A stretch of 64,000 bases of DNA from Chara braunii (GCA_003427395.1 BFEA01000921.1:168989-232988); one strand, 5' to 3'; positions 22,319 to 34,009 are shown, counted from the stretch's first letter. Program-made: numbers and translations. Notes: generated from the sequence alone by a model not told the origin.

Positions 22319-22469
22319 TACATTGGGTGATTGGTCGCAACAAGGAGGGAGATCGGGATCTGTGGATGATTAAGAAACGGGGTACTTACCTGAGGTTGAT
22401 GTCGATATTGTGCGCCACTGATTCTCCATTGTCTTCATGAAAGAATAGTGTTACATGACACTTCTATGC

Positions 22470-22589
22470 AGGGTTGTCGAGCCCTGACACCGGGGCACCG
22501 GCGGGGGTGTTTTGGGGAGGCGGGGGTGGGGCAGGGGTCAAACCCCTACCCCGACTTTGCCCCCGGGGACCCCCGCCTGACAACGCTGC
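22470..22589. mobile_element. hAT-type MITE, 120 bp
   Basis: The element starts CAGGGTTGTC and its far end reads CAGCGTTGTC in reverse complement, a 10 bp terminal inverted repeat with one mismatch. Both ends fit the hAT pattern CAxxG. It is flanked by the 8 bp direct repeat CTTCTATG (22462-22469 and 22590-22597), the target-site length made by hAT transposases. The interior is very GC-rich with inverted GGCGGGGGT/ACCCCCGCC segments and cannot encode a transposase, so it is non-autonomous. Confidence 0.85.
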
Positions 22590-23319
22590 TTCTATGTGAT
22601 CAGGAATTGTCAGACTCGTTACTCAGTACTGTTTGATGACGTGGAGGCGAGGGGAAGTTTGAAGGAGTAAGTAATGTTGGGCTACTCTCTTAGTGGTCAT
22701 TGATTATCTCTTTCACTCTTTTATTGTTTGTTCCCCCTCTGTTCTCTTCGTCTATTGGGAATGAGACCTTGTATCAGAGAACACTTTCATGATTGTTGGT
22801 GAGATTGTTCAGATCTTAGTTAACTTTTACTTTGACGTCTGACGAGTATCTTCCTGTCTGGGATCATTACATACGCCCCCGAACGAGGTAAAAAAAAAAA
22901 AAAAAAGTCTTTAAGAAAATTCAAAAACAAAACGTGCTACAACAGCACAAAACAAGCAACATTTGGATGAGCGTCATCTCCAGATGCTTATTATAATTTG
23001 AAAAAAATAAAATAAAATTGTATGGTTCTCCAACATACGAGTACAGGAGATTTCCTATTCGTACGAGGGTGAGTACAAGCCGTAACGTAGCCCCTCCGAT
23101 TACCGGTCGGAGATCGCTCGTATCGTTCCACCATCGACAGTAGTGCGGGGTGGAGGGTGGCGAACGTTGGCACCGAATGTCACGTGCAGGAACGGTTGGC
23201 CGTTGATGGTTGTTATCTCAAGAGGATTTCGCCTCGTCCCTACGTCGGATTCCGTGTGTGCGTGTATGTGTGTCTGTTTGTGTTATCTATATCCACTACG
23301 ATTGGCTGCCTTTTCTTCA

Positions 23320-23320
<1 letters not shown>

Positions 23321-23366
<46 letters not shown>

Positions 23367-23450
23367 TTCTCTCTCTTTCGTTCTGTCTCTCTCTCTCTCT
23401 CTTTCTCTCTTTCCCTCTCTCTCGCTCTCTTTCTCCCTCTCTATCTCTCT
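23321..23450. repeat. (CT)n microsatellite, interrupted
   Basis: About 130 bases of CT dinucleotide with occasional TTT or CCC breaks, followed by short CA and ACAC runs to ~23530. Open frames in all registers here are artefacts. Confidence 0.95.
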
Positions 23451-23635
23451 GTCACACATACACTCACTCACTCTCACTGTGTTGCGTATGGAAAGACAGT
23501 GGCATATATTTTGTACACACACACACATATACATACACGAAGGGAAGAAAGAAAGGAGAAGGAAAGAGAAGGGAGACAAGAGGATGGGGAGAAAGAAAAC
23601 AAAAAAGGACTCCGAGAAGGAGGGAGGAGGAGGAG

Positions 23636-23798
23636 GAGAGTAGAGTAGAGTAGAGTCGAGTGGAGTACATTGGAGTGGAGTAAAGTGGAGTGGAGTGGAG
23701 TGGAGTAGAGTGGAATCCAGTAGAGCGAAGTACGGTGGAGTGAAGTGGAGTAGAGTAGAGTAGAGTGGAGTGGAGTGAAGTAGAGTAGAGTGTAGTGG
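23636..23798. repeat. GAGTG/GAGTA pentanucleotide repeat
   Basis: About 160 bases of 5 bp units alternating between GAGTA and GAGTG. It lies between a GGA/GAAA-rich block and unique sequence. Confidence 0.92.
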
Positions 23799-23890
23799 AG
23801 TCCACAAATGGTTAACGGGGACCCCCAGTTTCAGACCCTTCGTAATGGGTCCAAAACAAAAATTAGGGTTTGGGGGTCAAATTTTATGTT

Positions 23891-25166
23891 TGTTAACTTT
23901 GTTACGATCGAGGCCAATTTCGAAGAATACATTCATCATAAAGTACAATGCCATCCAATTGCGAAAAGAAATGAATGAACTTGAGAGGAGAGAGAGGGAA
24001 AGAAGAAGAAGATGATGTACTTCCAACATAAACCAATGGCAAGGCTCTTCTTCTTCGCCAATCAATCTCCTCCTCTGTATTTCCTCCCCTCTCTTCTTCA
24101 AACAGGAAATAACAATAATAATGTTGAATGGTTGAACCAGAATCAACGTATGAATTCCACTTCTACTGCAGGCACAACATGAGGTCCAGCATAGCCATGA
24201 CCACCCTTCCTCTCCTCTATATACAGGCTGAGGCTATGGCGGAGCACTGAGGGCTGTACCCTCCTGTCCAAAGGACAACCCAAAGCAGCTATGTCACTGC
24301 CCTTCTATCCCAAGGTCAACACCATGCAGCTATGCCGCTGCACACTCAACCGCCATGCCTGACTCTGTCCCGAGCTTCCTTGATGCGACTATAGCCAGGT
24401 AGGTACCTCGCCCCTCTCCCCCTTTGTCCCCTTCTGCCTCCTCCTCCTAGCGGCAAAGCTCCACCATAGCCGAGGTGGAAGCTCCCGGCTTCTCCCTCCC
24501 AGCGGCGCTGTAGCAGCCAACGCTCTTCCAACCGGCGCTCCAAGAGCGTGACGCCCAACTCGCACACTGAAGAATGAGGCCGAGCTCTTGCCTCGGCCTC
24601 TTGATATAGCGGTTTTCTTGCCTCCTGGGCGGTGACTTCCAGGCTGCTCGGCCTTCCAAGCAACCAGTACCTCATCCCTTTCAGAATGAAACATCATTGC
24701 AGACTCTGATATTGCCCGTATAGGCTCTAGACTCAGACTAGATGGAGTGGTACTGGCGTAGACCTAGCCTACCACTACTGGGCCTCTAAAAATGCCAACT
24801 TTGTCTTCTTCTGCTCGGCCTACTTCTACTGGGTGCGGTACCGACCTACCTGCTACTTGAGTGTTTTTCCTCTACTCTAAGCACCGCGGGCCCCTGACTC
24901 CGCTACTCGAGTGTTTTTCCCTGCTGCAACCCCCAATGCCACGACCACAGGTCAGTACCTGCCCTACGGGCCTACCAAACAAGCAAGTACCCTTGCGGGT
25001 TACACACACACTCATGTCGACAAGCACTCATGCAAGTCAACAGGCACGCACACATACAGACTTAGAAAACTCAGCAGAATGCGGGATCTCAACAAGACAT
25101 CCATTCCATCGGCAGAACTTCAGAAATCAGCAGTGTTCTCAGTCTGTGTTATGGCGGGCCATTACA
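23891..25166 (-). mobile_element. probable 3' LTR of a minus-strand gypsy element
   Basis: On the minus strand the segment begins TGTAATGGCC just after a polypurine tract GAAGGGGGGTAG (25167-25178), the classic plus-strand primer site. A TATA box (TGTATATAGAGG; plus-strand positions ~24220-24231) lies ~940 bases in, consistent with an LTR promoter. A plausible 3' end is TTAACA at 23891, giving ~1.28 kb with TG/CA ends, but the exact outer end is a guess. The integrase relic upstream on the same strand (25190-26878) fits. Confidence 0.5.
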
Positions 25167-25178
25167 CTACCCCCCTTC
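25167..25178 (-). promoter_or_regulatory. polypurine tract
   Basis: The minus strand reads GAAGGGGGGTAG immediately before TGTAATGG. A purine run at this place primes second-strand DNA synthesis in LTR elements. Confidence 0.65.
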
Positions 25179-25189
25179 AAGAGCGAGGT

Positions 25190-26878
25190 CCCTTCGAGCG
25201 AGTAACTCAATCAGAGTCCTTGCATAATGCATCATAAGCGTAAATAGCAAAGAGAGATCGGGTATGTTCCATAGGAGTGAGGGTAGCAGTGAATTTAGGC
25301 CACTGTTCAGAACTAATCAATCATTCATATGTGTTGACGACTCGCGGGGCACTCTGCAGCTGGTCTTTCTTAGCGATTCAGTAAAAGTCGTTCAGCGGGT
25401 GGTACAGAAAATTGACTTTTTACTGTCTGTTTCTTCCCTTTCCACTGTGCTTGACAATTCTGTCAACCCTCGTGAGCATCATTGATTGCACGGGGAAGCA
25501 TTGATTCTCGATATGGGAAAGTTTCAAGTGGTTCATACGGAAACAACTTCGACGCATGAAAGACAAGGTGCGTGCTCAGATGAGTAGGCACAACGATCGT
25601 GTAAGAAGGACCAAAGGAATCATTTGCTACTCAATTCAGCACCTTCCACTGACCGTAGTACTGGGGAAAAAACTTCCGTGATACACCTTCTTCTTCAGAA
25701 AACTCAGACATCTTAACCCAAACATAACTTCCCACTATGAAAGGGTTAGGCTAGCGCTTTTTGTTTGCATGCTTAATCATGGCACTGCGTCGCCTTTCCA
25801 TAAATGCGACAACAACTTTGAGCAAACGATCAAACTTAGCGTTGTAGCCTGGCTGGCCCGGTGTCAGGCCAGGTGGTTGTTCAGGAAACAAATAGGATAG
25901 AGGATTGCGAATTTTCCACCCCAGGTGCAGCCGGGTAGGTGTCATCCCGGTGGAGGAGTGTATGGAGTTGTTGTACAACCCCTGTACAATCTACAACTCC
26001 CCATCCCAAGAGTTCCAACCAGGCACAATTAGAGCTCAGAGAAGTTGGATCTCAGTCTGGTTGATCTCCTCGGCCAGCCCATTGGCTTCGGGATGTTGAC
26101 CAAATGTTATCTTGAGTTTGATGTCATAGATCTGGGAGATGAAGTCCTTCTAATCTGCACTTATGAACCTAGTGTCCCGGTCACTTACGAGAGTTTTCGG
26201 AGGCCCACACTGCAGAATGTATTTCTTACGAAACTCTTTGATCACAAGGTTAGTAGAGGCGTGAGGTGGTAATGGAATCAGATTCAGAAATTTTGAAAAA
26301 CGGTCAACGATCACCATTACTTGCGAATATCAATTCCTACTATTCTTCCCCATGTCCGTGAAGTCGATGGAAAGAGACTCACCCGGACCATCAGGAATAA
26401 GACGAGGATGCAGTAGCCTATAGGGCTTTTGCCGAGACGGTTTGATGCGTTGGCAAACTTCACACTCAGCCACAAACTTCCGTGTCATTCCTTTCATTCC
26501 AGGCTATACAAACCTTTGCAGCTGACTTCCGTATGTCCTCTCAAAACCGAAGTGTCCACTCCGGCCATGAGCCAAGTCTAAGAAGTGAGTAAGGATCGGC
26601 TCATGGTTGGGTACACACAGTTGGTCATGCTTGCCATAACGTCGAAAAAGTAAGCCCTTACATTCATGGAAATCAGGCCGACCGCTAGGGTCAGCCCGAA
26701 TCTGCTCAAGGATTGGACTAAGTTCCGGGTCCTTGCCAGTCATCCGTATAGCTTTCCGTACGAACTCCTGGTATTGGTCACACTGTGCAGTCCCTTCTTC
26801 CACCGTCTTTGCCTGATGCCAATCACCTTTTGGCTCTTTCCTACTCTGCCACAGTCCTCTTATAACAGTCACAATCAT
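25190..26878 (-). pseudogene. pol: 5'-truncated Ty3/gypsy integrase
   Basis: From 26878 down, the first open segment runs to 26504. It holds a leader and the zinc-binding region (His-Gly-Arg-Ser-Gly-His-Phe-Gly, then Cys-Glu-Val-Cys-Gln-Arg across 26460-26480). The core is frameshifted around 26.0-26.4 kb (Ser-Ile-Asp-Phe-Thr-Asp near 26360). The segment 25978-25751 has Asn-Ser-Ile-His-Ser-Ser-Thr-Gly-Met-Thr-Pro, the end of the core, then an Arg/Lys-rich helix. No RT lies upstream; instead the interrupted unknown gene (26879 onward) abuts directly. Confidence 0.75.
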
Positions 26879-27128
26879 TCAAAACGACAACGGGATAGCA
26901 CGTGTCTCCCTGGTGTTGTCAAACGTGGAGATGTACGCATACCCTCCCAATTGGTCGTCGTCAAAATACACAACCCGCGCCTTCCAAGAATGCACGCCCC
27001 ACTTGTGGGCAGCAGACGATTTTGCAGCGACCAGCCTCTTTGCTGCCTCCGCTGTATGTTGGTCGGCCACTGTGTACTAATAGTAGGAGGCAACCTTGAC
27101 ATCATCCCACTCCTCCGGCTTCACACGT
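26879..27128 (-). pseudogene. 3' part of an unknown gene split by the giant retroelement
   Basis: Reading minus from 27128, the frame gives Val-Lys-Pro-Glu-Glu-Trp-Asp-Asp-Val-Lys-Val-Ala-Ser-Tyr-Tyr, an in-frame TAG (27077-27079), and then an Ala-rich helix. A Tyr-Phe-Asp-Asp-Asp-Gln-Leu-Gly-Gly-Tyr segment follows, and the frame stops at ~26879. It is in frame with 50725-51144 on the far side of the 23.6 kb insertion when element and one ACGT copy are removed. I do not recognise the family. The Tyr-Phe-Asp-Asp resemblance to RT looks accidental, because no other RT motif surrounds it. Confidence 0.6.
27125..27128. other. target-site duplication, left copy (ACGT)
   Basis: ACGT precedes the TG of the left LTR and also follows the CA of the right LTR at 50725-50728. 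Ty3/gypsy integrases make 4-6 bp duplications. The frame of the interrupted gene runs across a single ACGT. Confidence 0.85.
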
Positions 27129-27639
27129 TGTCGGGGGACCTCGCGGGGACCTCGCGGTTTCGCCAAAGCCGGCGGGGTACTTTCCGCAGCCGAGAGGCCG
27201 ACCGCTCTGCCCTGGGTAAAACGCAACCTCCCCCCCCCCTTCCGTGAATACCCCCCTTTTTCTTTCTTCTCCCCTCCTCTCTTCTCTCGAGGTTCCGCCC
27301 CCCGGTTGCGCACCCCGCTGACGCCCTCGAAGCTTAGGGCATCAGACAACCGCCCACGGGCCTACGGATCCTCCAACGCCCCTTTCTTCTTCACTCCCAC
27401 CTTCGGTCTTTACTCTGTCTCTCAAGGTGGCCGGGTGAATGAGCATGAAAAGTCGAGTTCGTCGCCCGGGCCGGTGGTAAGTTTTCGAAAATGCCCGGCC
27501 AAGCCCAGAGCCCACAGAGAAAGGCAGCTTCTCTCCCCCTCACCCCTCGCGGGAGATCGGACCAGACTCAAATCTGAGATCTAGTGAGCACCTTAACCTT
27601 TCTATCTCGTTCCTTTTAAAGAAGACCGACCCGATGCTG

Positions 27640-30180
27640 ACTTTACTTCGAAACTGTCGAGCAAGCTCGTTGACCTCCCTCTCTTTCTCCCACGTTTTTA
27701 CGAGAAGACGGACCAGGTGCAGACTCTACTTCGGGACGAAAATATGTCGAGCACGCGCACTCTCTCCAAAAAAACAGATCAGGTTCAGACATTGCTTCGA
27801 AATAAAGAACAATCGAGTGCACTCGCCCCTGTACGAGATATCTGACCAGCTTCGGACTTTACCTAGAAACGAGAAACGGTCGGGCATGCTCTTTTAACCT
27901 CTCTCTCACTCGCATTTTTCCGAGAAAACAGACCTCCCTCTTCAGACTTTACGAGAAATACGAAATAAAGAACAGTTGAGCGCACTAAGACGTTTTTGAG
28001 AGATACAACCAGATCCGGACTTTACGAAAAACAGTCAAGTACTCTCTTCGACCTCCCTCTTTCCCTCTCAACTTCCCAAGAGGACAATCAGATTCAAACC
28101 TTTCTTAGAGACAAAAAAACAATCGAGCGCGTTATTTCGACCTCCCTCTCATTCGTACCTTCCCGAGACTGCAAACCAGATTCGGACTTTACTTAGAAAC
28201 GAGAAACAGTCGAGCATGCTCTTTTAACCTCTCTCTCACTCGCATTTTCCCGAGAAAACAGACCTCCCTCTTCGGACTTTACGAGAGATACGAAATAAAG
28301 AACGGTCGAGCGCACTCGTGCGTTTTCGAGAGATACGACTAGACTCAGACTTTATGAAAAACAGTTTGGCACTCTCTTCGACCTCCCTCTTTCCCTCTCA
28401 ACTTCCCGAGAGGTCAATCATATTCAAACCTTTCTTAGAGACACAAAAAACAATCGAGCGCGTTCTTTCGACCTCCCTCTCATTCATACCTTTCCGAGAA
28501 AGCAGACCAGATTCCGACTTTACTTAGAAACGAGAAACAGTCGAGCATGCTCTTTTAACCTCTCTCTCACTCGGATTTTCCCGAGAAAACAGACCTCCCT
28601 CTTCGGACTTTACGAGAGATACAAAATAAAGAACAGTCGAGCAAACTCGCTCGTTTTCGAGAGATACGACCAGATTCGGACTTTACGAAAAACAGTCAGG
28701 CACTCTCTTCGACCTCCCTCTTTCCCTCTCAACTTCCCGAGAGGACAATCAGATTCAAACCTTTCTTAGAGACAAAAAAACAATCAAGCGCGTTATTTCG
28801 AACTCCCTCTCATTCGTGTACCTTCTTGAGAAAGCAGACCAGATTCGGACTTTACTTAGAAACGAGAAACAGTTGAGCATGCTCTTTTAACCTCTCTCTC
28901 ACTCGCATTTTCTTGAGAAAACAGACCTCCCTCTTCGGACTTTACGAGAGATACAAAATAAAGAACGGTCGAGCGCACTCGCACGTTTTTGAGAGATACG
29001 ACCAGATCCGGACTTTACGAAAAACAGTCTGCCACTCTCTTCGACCTCCCTCTTTCCCTCTCAACTTCCCGAGAGGTCAATCAGATTCAAACCTTTCTTG
29101 GAGACAAAAAAAACAATCGAGCGTGTTCTTTCGACCTCCCTCTAATTCGTACCTTCCCGAGAAAGCAGACCAGATTCGGACTTTACTTAGAAACGAGAAA
29201 TAGTCGAGCATGCTCTTTTAACCTCTCTCTCACTCGCATTTTTCCGAGAAAACAGACCTCACTCTTCGGACTTTACGAGAGATACGAATTAAAGAACTGT
29301 CGAGCAAACTCGCTCGTTTTTTAGAGATACGACCAAATTCGGACTTTACGAAAAACAGTCTGGCACTCCCTTCGACCTCCCTCTTTCCCTCTCAACTTTC
29401 CGAGAGGTCAATCAGATTTAAACCTTTCTTAGAGACCAAAAAAACAATCGAGCGCATTCTTTCGACCTCTCTCTCATTCGTACCTTTCCGAGAAAGCAGA
29501 CCAGATTCAGACTTTACTTAGAAATGGGAAACAGTTGAGCATTCTCTTTTAACCTCTCTCTCACTTGCATTTTCCCGAAAAAACAGACCTCCCTCTTCGG
29601 AATTTTTGAGAGATACGAAATAAAGAACAGTCGACCGCATTCGCGCCTTCACGAGAGATACGACCGGATTCGGACTTTACGAAAGACTGTCTGGTACTTC
29701 TCTTCGACCTCCCTCTTTCTCTCTCAACTTTCTGAGAGGACAATCAGATTCAAGCCTTTCTTAGAGACAGAAAAACAATAGAGCGCATTCTTTCGACCTA
29801 CCTCTCATTCGTACCTTCCCGAGAAAGTAGACCAGATTCGGAATTTGCCTCCAAATGCAGAACAGTCGAGCGCTTCCTTAAAACTCTCTCCCCCTCTCGC
29901 ACCTTCTCGAGAGAACCGACCAGTTTCAGACTTTTCTTAGAAACGAAAACAAACGAGGACTCTCTTTTAGCTTTTATTTCTCTCTCGCATCTTCTCGAGA
30001 GAACCGACTAGATTCGGACTTTCCTTAGAAACGGAAACAGTCGAGGACTCTCTTTCAACTTTTCTTTCTCTCTCGCAACTTCTCGAGAGGACTGACAGAT
30101 TCAGACCTTACTTAGAAACAAAAGACAGTCGAGCGTGTTCTTTTAACCTCTCTCTCTCACTCTCATCTTCTCGAGGAAAG
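27640..30180. repeat. higher-order tandem array inside left LTR
   Basis: A ~330 bp unit recurs about six times. One marker is the CCTCCCTCTTCGGACTTTAC segment near 27.93, 28.27, 28.59, 28.93, 29.25 and 29.59 kb. Each unit is built of four diverged sub-units of about 75-85 bp, each with an (A/G)GATTCGGACTTTAC-like start and a short palindrome such as GAGCATGCTC or CTCTCAACTTCCCGAGAG. More diverged sub-units continue to ~30.18 kb. Confidence 0.88.
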
Positions 30181-30605
30181 AGACCTGGGAACAGACCAGG
30201 GAACAAACCAGACTCGGATGCTGTGATCGAGCCAGCTCGCCGACCTTTCTTTCCCGCAAAACAAACCGACAGGCGTCAACCCGACTTGGAGCTCGACAGT
30301 TAAGTTAAGAGGATCCTAAGCGGCGAACCGCCTCCCTTCGCGTCGAAGTTCAAGCTTTCTGGACAGCCAATCCGACAGGAGGTGCAGCGGAGTGACTCGA
30401 CGTCCTCAATAATTTCCCAACCATTGCGCGGCAAGCTAATGGGCGAAGACTGGCGCTCGTGCGGCGACTCGTGTGCTCGCCCTCCTCCTTCTCTCGCTCT
30501 CCTTTCCCCTCTCTGGCTCCGCCTCTCCTTCGTGCGCGCCTTCTCTTTCCTCGTGCCCTCCCTTTCTTTAACTCCCCTTAGCTCTTCCTCTCCCTCATGC
30601 TCTCT

Positions 30606-30636
<31 letters not shown>

Positions 30637-31011
30637 TCTATGCTCGCCACCCACCGAGTGTCCTGCGCTTGGAGTTACTGAGAGCGCAGGGAGCCGCCTG
30701 CGCGAGTTCCCTCTCCGTTCTTCCCCGAGCGCACCTTCCCCCCCTCCTCCAGCGAACGCTTCTATCGGTGATCCTCTTCCACGGACCCCCTTCCCGAGGT
30801 CCCCCCTGCTCTCCTTTCTTGCTCTCTCGTCCTCTATCTCTTGATGGTGAACTCGGATCTCGAGCGTGTTCACTCCCAGTCCGAGCGCCGGTGCTCTGCC
30901 CCACCACCGGGAGCAGGCTAGCTGCAGTTGGAACCGTACGCGGGCGAGCTTCGTGCGCTCCGTGCATTCCTCCTAAAAACAAAACCATTTTTTGGCTCCA
31001 CCCCTCCCCTC

Positions 31012-31017
31012 TTTATA
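31012..31017 (-). promoter_or_regulatory. candidate TATA box, 3' LTR
   Basis: The minus strand reads GCGCGTATAAAGAGGGGAGG. The same motif occurs at the matching place of the other LTR (49021-49026). It would put U3 at ~1.7 kb and R-U5 beyond it. Confidence 0.55.
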
Positions 31018-31060
31018 CGCGCCAACCCCTCAACCCTCCTTTCTCCTTTTTCGGTAGCGG

Positions 31061-31885
31061 CTTTCTCGATCTCCTAGAATTTTCATTTCCCATCGATCGT
31101 CCCTTCAAAATTTCCCGAAATTCTCCCGCCGATTGCAGTCAATTAGTTTCGCAAACCTCCCCTTTCTTTCCTTTGGCCGCTCACAATCCCTCTACTCGCT
31201 TCCTTCGCCCAATCATCGTGCTTTGCCCCCTTCGCTCTTCGTTTCTTAGAGCTCCGACTAGTCTGATCACCGATCCTCCCATCCTTACCTTGCCCAATCA
31301 TCGCATCCTGTTATCTCCCCCTCTCTTTTCCCGGGTTTCACCAGGACCTGTCGTGGTTCAGCTTGCGACCTTTGGTCTGTCGGTCTCAGAGCCAGCTGAG
31401 CTCTCCTCCTGATTCTTGCCAATATTTGTCCCGTTCCCATGCCTCCACCCTCTGCCGACAGTTATCAAGAAGACAGAGAGCGCGTTCTTTCTCGATCTCC
31501 TAGAATTTTCATTTCTCGCTGGTCGTCATGTCGAAATTTTTCGAAATTCTCCCGCCTATTGCAGTCACTTAGTTTCGGCCGCTCGGAATCTTCTTGCTTG
31601 CTCCCTTCGCCCGTTCATAGCGCTTTTGCCTCCTTCGCTCTCGTTTTTTAGAGCTCCGACTAGTCTGACCACCGATCCTCTCATCCTTACCTTGCCCAAT
31701 CGTCGCATCCCGTTCTCTCTCCCTCTCTTTCCCCGGGTTTCACTAGGACCTGTCGTGGTCGAGCTTGCGACCTTTGGTCTGTCGGTCTCGGAGCCAGCGG
31801 AGCTCTCCGCCTGATTCTCGCCAGTATCTGTCCCATTCGCATGCCTCCACCCTCTGTCGACAGTTATCAAGAAGACAGAGCGCGC
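31061..31885. repeat. ~400-426 bp tandem duplication inside left LTR
   Basis: CTTTCTCGATCTCCTAGAAT starts at 31061 and again at 31487. CATGCCTCCACCCTCTG recurs at ~31439 and ~31840. The same duplication occurs in the right LTR (49072-49900), so it predates this insertion. Confidence 0.85.
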
Positions 31886-33000
31886 GTTCCCCAACGACTG
31901 TTCGGCTTCCCAGTCCTGTGCCCGATTCCCTTCCTTTCTCCTCGTTCGGATTGCCCCAGCCAGAATTCTATCGTCGCTCGCCCCCTCCCCCACCAGGCTG
32001 ACATGTCCAGTTTTCTCTGGTTTCATATATACTCCGGGGCACCGGGGCCCGCCCTTGTTTCGATGCTTGATTTCTGAAGACCCGATGACCCCATCATTGC
32101 CCTTTCGTCCGTCTCCCGTGCGGTTGCTCGGGCGGCCTAGCTTGCTTCACCCTCTTTGTTTTACGCCGAATCTTATGGCCTTGAGTAGTCGCCTCACCAT
32201 CACCCCCTTTTCGGAGTTGTCGTCCCCTGTGCTGACCAGCGAATCGCGCGGAGAGGATCATTAGGCTGATCGCATTTTTATTGAACCTTCAGGCCCGTCT
32301 TCTGCAGGAGGCTCTACTCCAACGTCCAGATACAAGTCGGCTGCTTCCTCCGAACGACCCTTGGGATTCTCGGCTCCTCTTGTCCGTACTGGCTCCTTGT
32401 GTCAGCTTCCCAGGTCCTCTTATCCGGTGCATTTTACGCCCTGCCCCAGAGTCAGCCCTCAACACAGGATATCCTGACCCCGACAAAAAAAACCTTGGTT
32501 TCAAAAGTCCGCGAGAGCCCGCTTACGATCGCAGTTCGATCCGCCACTTCGGTCCCTTGTGAGGTTAGTAAGAACCCCCATAAACATAGAAGCACCCACA
32601 AACCTCTCAATCGCATGCAAGCATCCATCAACTCAGCCAAAAAAAACAACAAGAAAGGTTGGGAAATTCATTCAAAAAACCAAAATGTCCTTCGGCTGGT
32701 AGGCAGCCACCCGACAGCCAGCCCACGCCCCATTTCTCGTCGTCCCCGGCGAGCCTTGTTTGTAAACCATCCCTTTCTTCGACCTCCGCCCCAATCCTAA
32801 TGATCATGTTTTTCCTTTACCCATGGTTCGTATTATCCCCCTTTTTGGCACGGTCTTCCCCCTAGTCTCCCATCTTGGGAACTGATGGTACTACCCTGAC
32901 ACACACACCGCCCTATGATACACGTTTTCCTAACTATAGTACATCTCATCCCCCCTTTTGTCGGGCGATTCTACACCCGTCTTCGCCTCCTCCTCATCTT

Positions 33001-33555
33001 CTATCGGTTCTCTTTCTTTCGCTTTCTTTCTTCCCTCTCACGTTTGACCGTCAAGGCTTTTCTCGACGCGCTTCCCCTTTCTCTTAACCGGCGTTTTCCC
33101 AATTGGTCGACGTCTCTTTCATCCTCTCTCGGCCGTTTCTTCCTTCTAGGGGTCTTTGGCAGGGGAGGTTTCCGAACCCTATACCCCCTCCTAGGCGGTC
33201 GCGAAGAGGCCCCTTTCTTCGAAGACTCCCCTTTTTCGCGTGTGATAGTCACTTCCGCGTCGACCGCTTCCTTTTCCTTCCTTTTTGGTTCTTCCCTAAG
33301 GGTTCCCCTCCATCTGAAGAGTTTGAAGCGAGCCCCCGCGATTGGGTCCCGTAGCCTAGTCCCATCTAATTTGGCCAGCAGAGAAGCTCCCCCATCCAAG
33401 CGTTTTAGTACTCGGTACGGCCCCATCCATCGGTTGGCTAGTTTCCAGCTCCAAGTCCTTTCTAGCGACGAGTCGTACATTAGGACGAGGTCCCCGGTCC
33501 CCATCGGTGTTTGATGGACCCACAAGTTCTTGTCCCACCTTTCCTTCCCTTTCAC
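33001..33555 (-). pseudogene. pol: integrase C-terminal domain (GPY/F) of giant element
   Basis: This 184-codon frame shows Gly-Asp-Leu-Val-Leu-Met-Tyr, then Asn-Arg-Trp-Met-Gly-Pro-Tyr-Arg-Val-Leu-Lys-Arg, the GPY/F motif of Ty3/gypsy integrases, and Phe-Lys-Leu-Phe-Arg-Trp. A very basic tail of ~100 residues follows, unlike a chromodomain. The frame is shifted relative to the core at 33632-34009. Confidence 0.85.
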
Positions 33556-33631
33556 TTTCTCCTTCTCGATGTTATCTCCTGCCTCGGCGAGTCCTTGCTT
33601 CTAATAAGTCCCCCCTTGTCATGTTGGTCTT

Positions 33632-34009
33632 CTAGTCGACACTTGTCCAAGTATCGACGTGGAACTCGATGGGCAAGGGACAGTGTCTACCGAACCAAAG
33701 GGTGTAAGGTGGATACCCCGTACTTGATTTGACTGTGATGTTATCCGCCCAAACTGCATAATACAAATACTTTGGCCATTGCTCCGCACGTCCTTTGCAC
33801 CATTTCACCAAGGCGTCTACAAGGGTTTGGTGACCTTTTTCGACCGGAGCATTGCTTTGGGGGTGAAAGGCGGTCGTGTAGGCTGCCTTAATCCCTGCCT
33901 TCTCTAATATCACCTTGACCCTTTGACTCAGGAATTCCGATCCCCTATCCATAACTATCTTTCCGACACAATTGTACCAGGCAATGTACTCCAAGAGAAA
34001 GTCATTCAT
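33632..34009 (-). pseudogene. pol: integrase catalytic core of giant element
   Basis: Val-Met-Asp-Arg-Gly-Ser-Glu-Phe carries the second catalytic Asp, and Pro-Gln-Ser-Asn-Ala-Pro-Val-Glu-Lys-Gly-His-Gln carries the catalytic Glu of the D-D-E triad. Tyr-Pro-Pro-Tyr-Thr-Leu-Trp-Phe-Gly-Arg closes the core. The first Asp lies in the previous frame (Val-His-Val-Asp-Leu-Val-Thr near 34130), so one frameshift splits the core near 34,010-34,030. Confidence 0.88.

Larger units (their letters stand above)
27129..32716 (-). repeat. 3' LTR of the giant element (5,588 bp)
   Basis: The direct repeat partner is 46112-50724. In plus-strand order it holds a CT-rich terminal block, the ~330 bp higher-order array (27640-30180), a TATA box at 31012-31017 on the minus strand, a ~400-425 bp duplication and a unique outer end. 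It is 975 bp longer than its partner, close to three ~330 bp array units. ORFs of up to 271 codons inside it occur in matching positions in both LTRs but lack protein motifs. Confidence 0.92.

Noticed and set aside
22769-22781. TTGTATCAGAGAA as a tRNA-Met-type primer-binding site, with an LTR at 22361-22768
   Set aside because: Resembles TGGTATCAGAGC, but no LTR partner or clear CA end precedes it.
23143-23807. Several 110-174 codon ORFs on both strands
   Set aside because: They span CT and GAGTR repeats; residues follow the repeat in every frame.
26879-27070. Tyr-Phe-Asp-Asp as an RT active site
   Set aside because: None of the neighbouring RT motifs is present, and it belongs to the frame split by the giant element.
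30597-31412. 271-codon ORF in the left LTR, with a 316-codon counterpart (48474-49424)
   Set aside because: C-rich LTR sequence with Ser/Leu/Pro bias, antisense to the element's coding strand, with no motif. Presence in both LTRs is explained by LTR identity.
32530-32545. GCAGTTCGATCCGCC as a tRNA B box
   Set aside because: No A box or cloverleaf upstream; it also lies at the same place in both LTRs.
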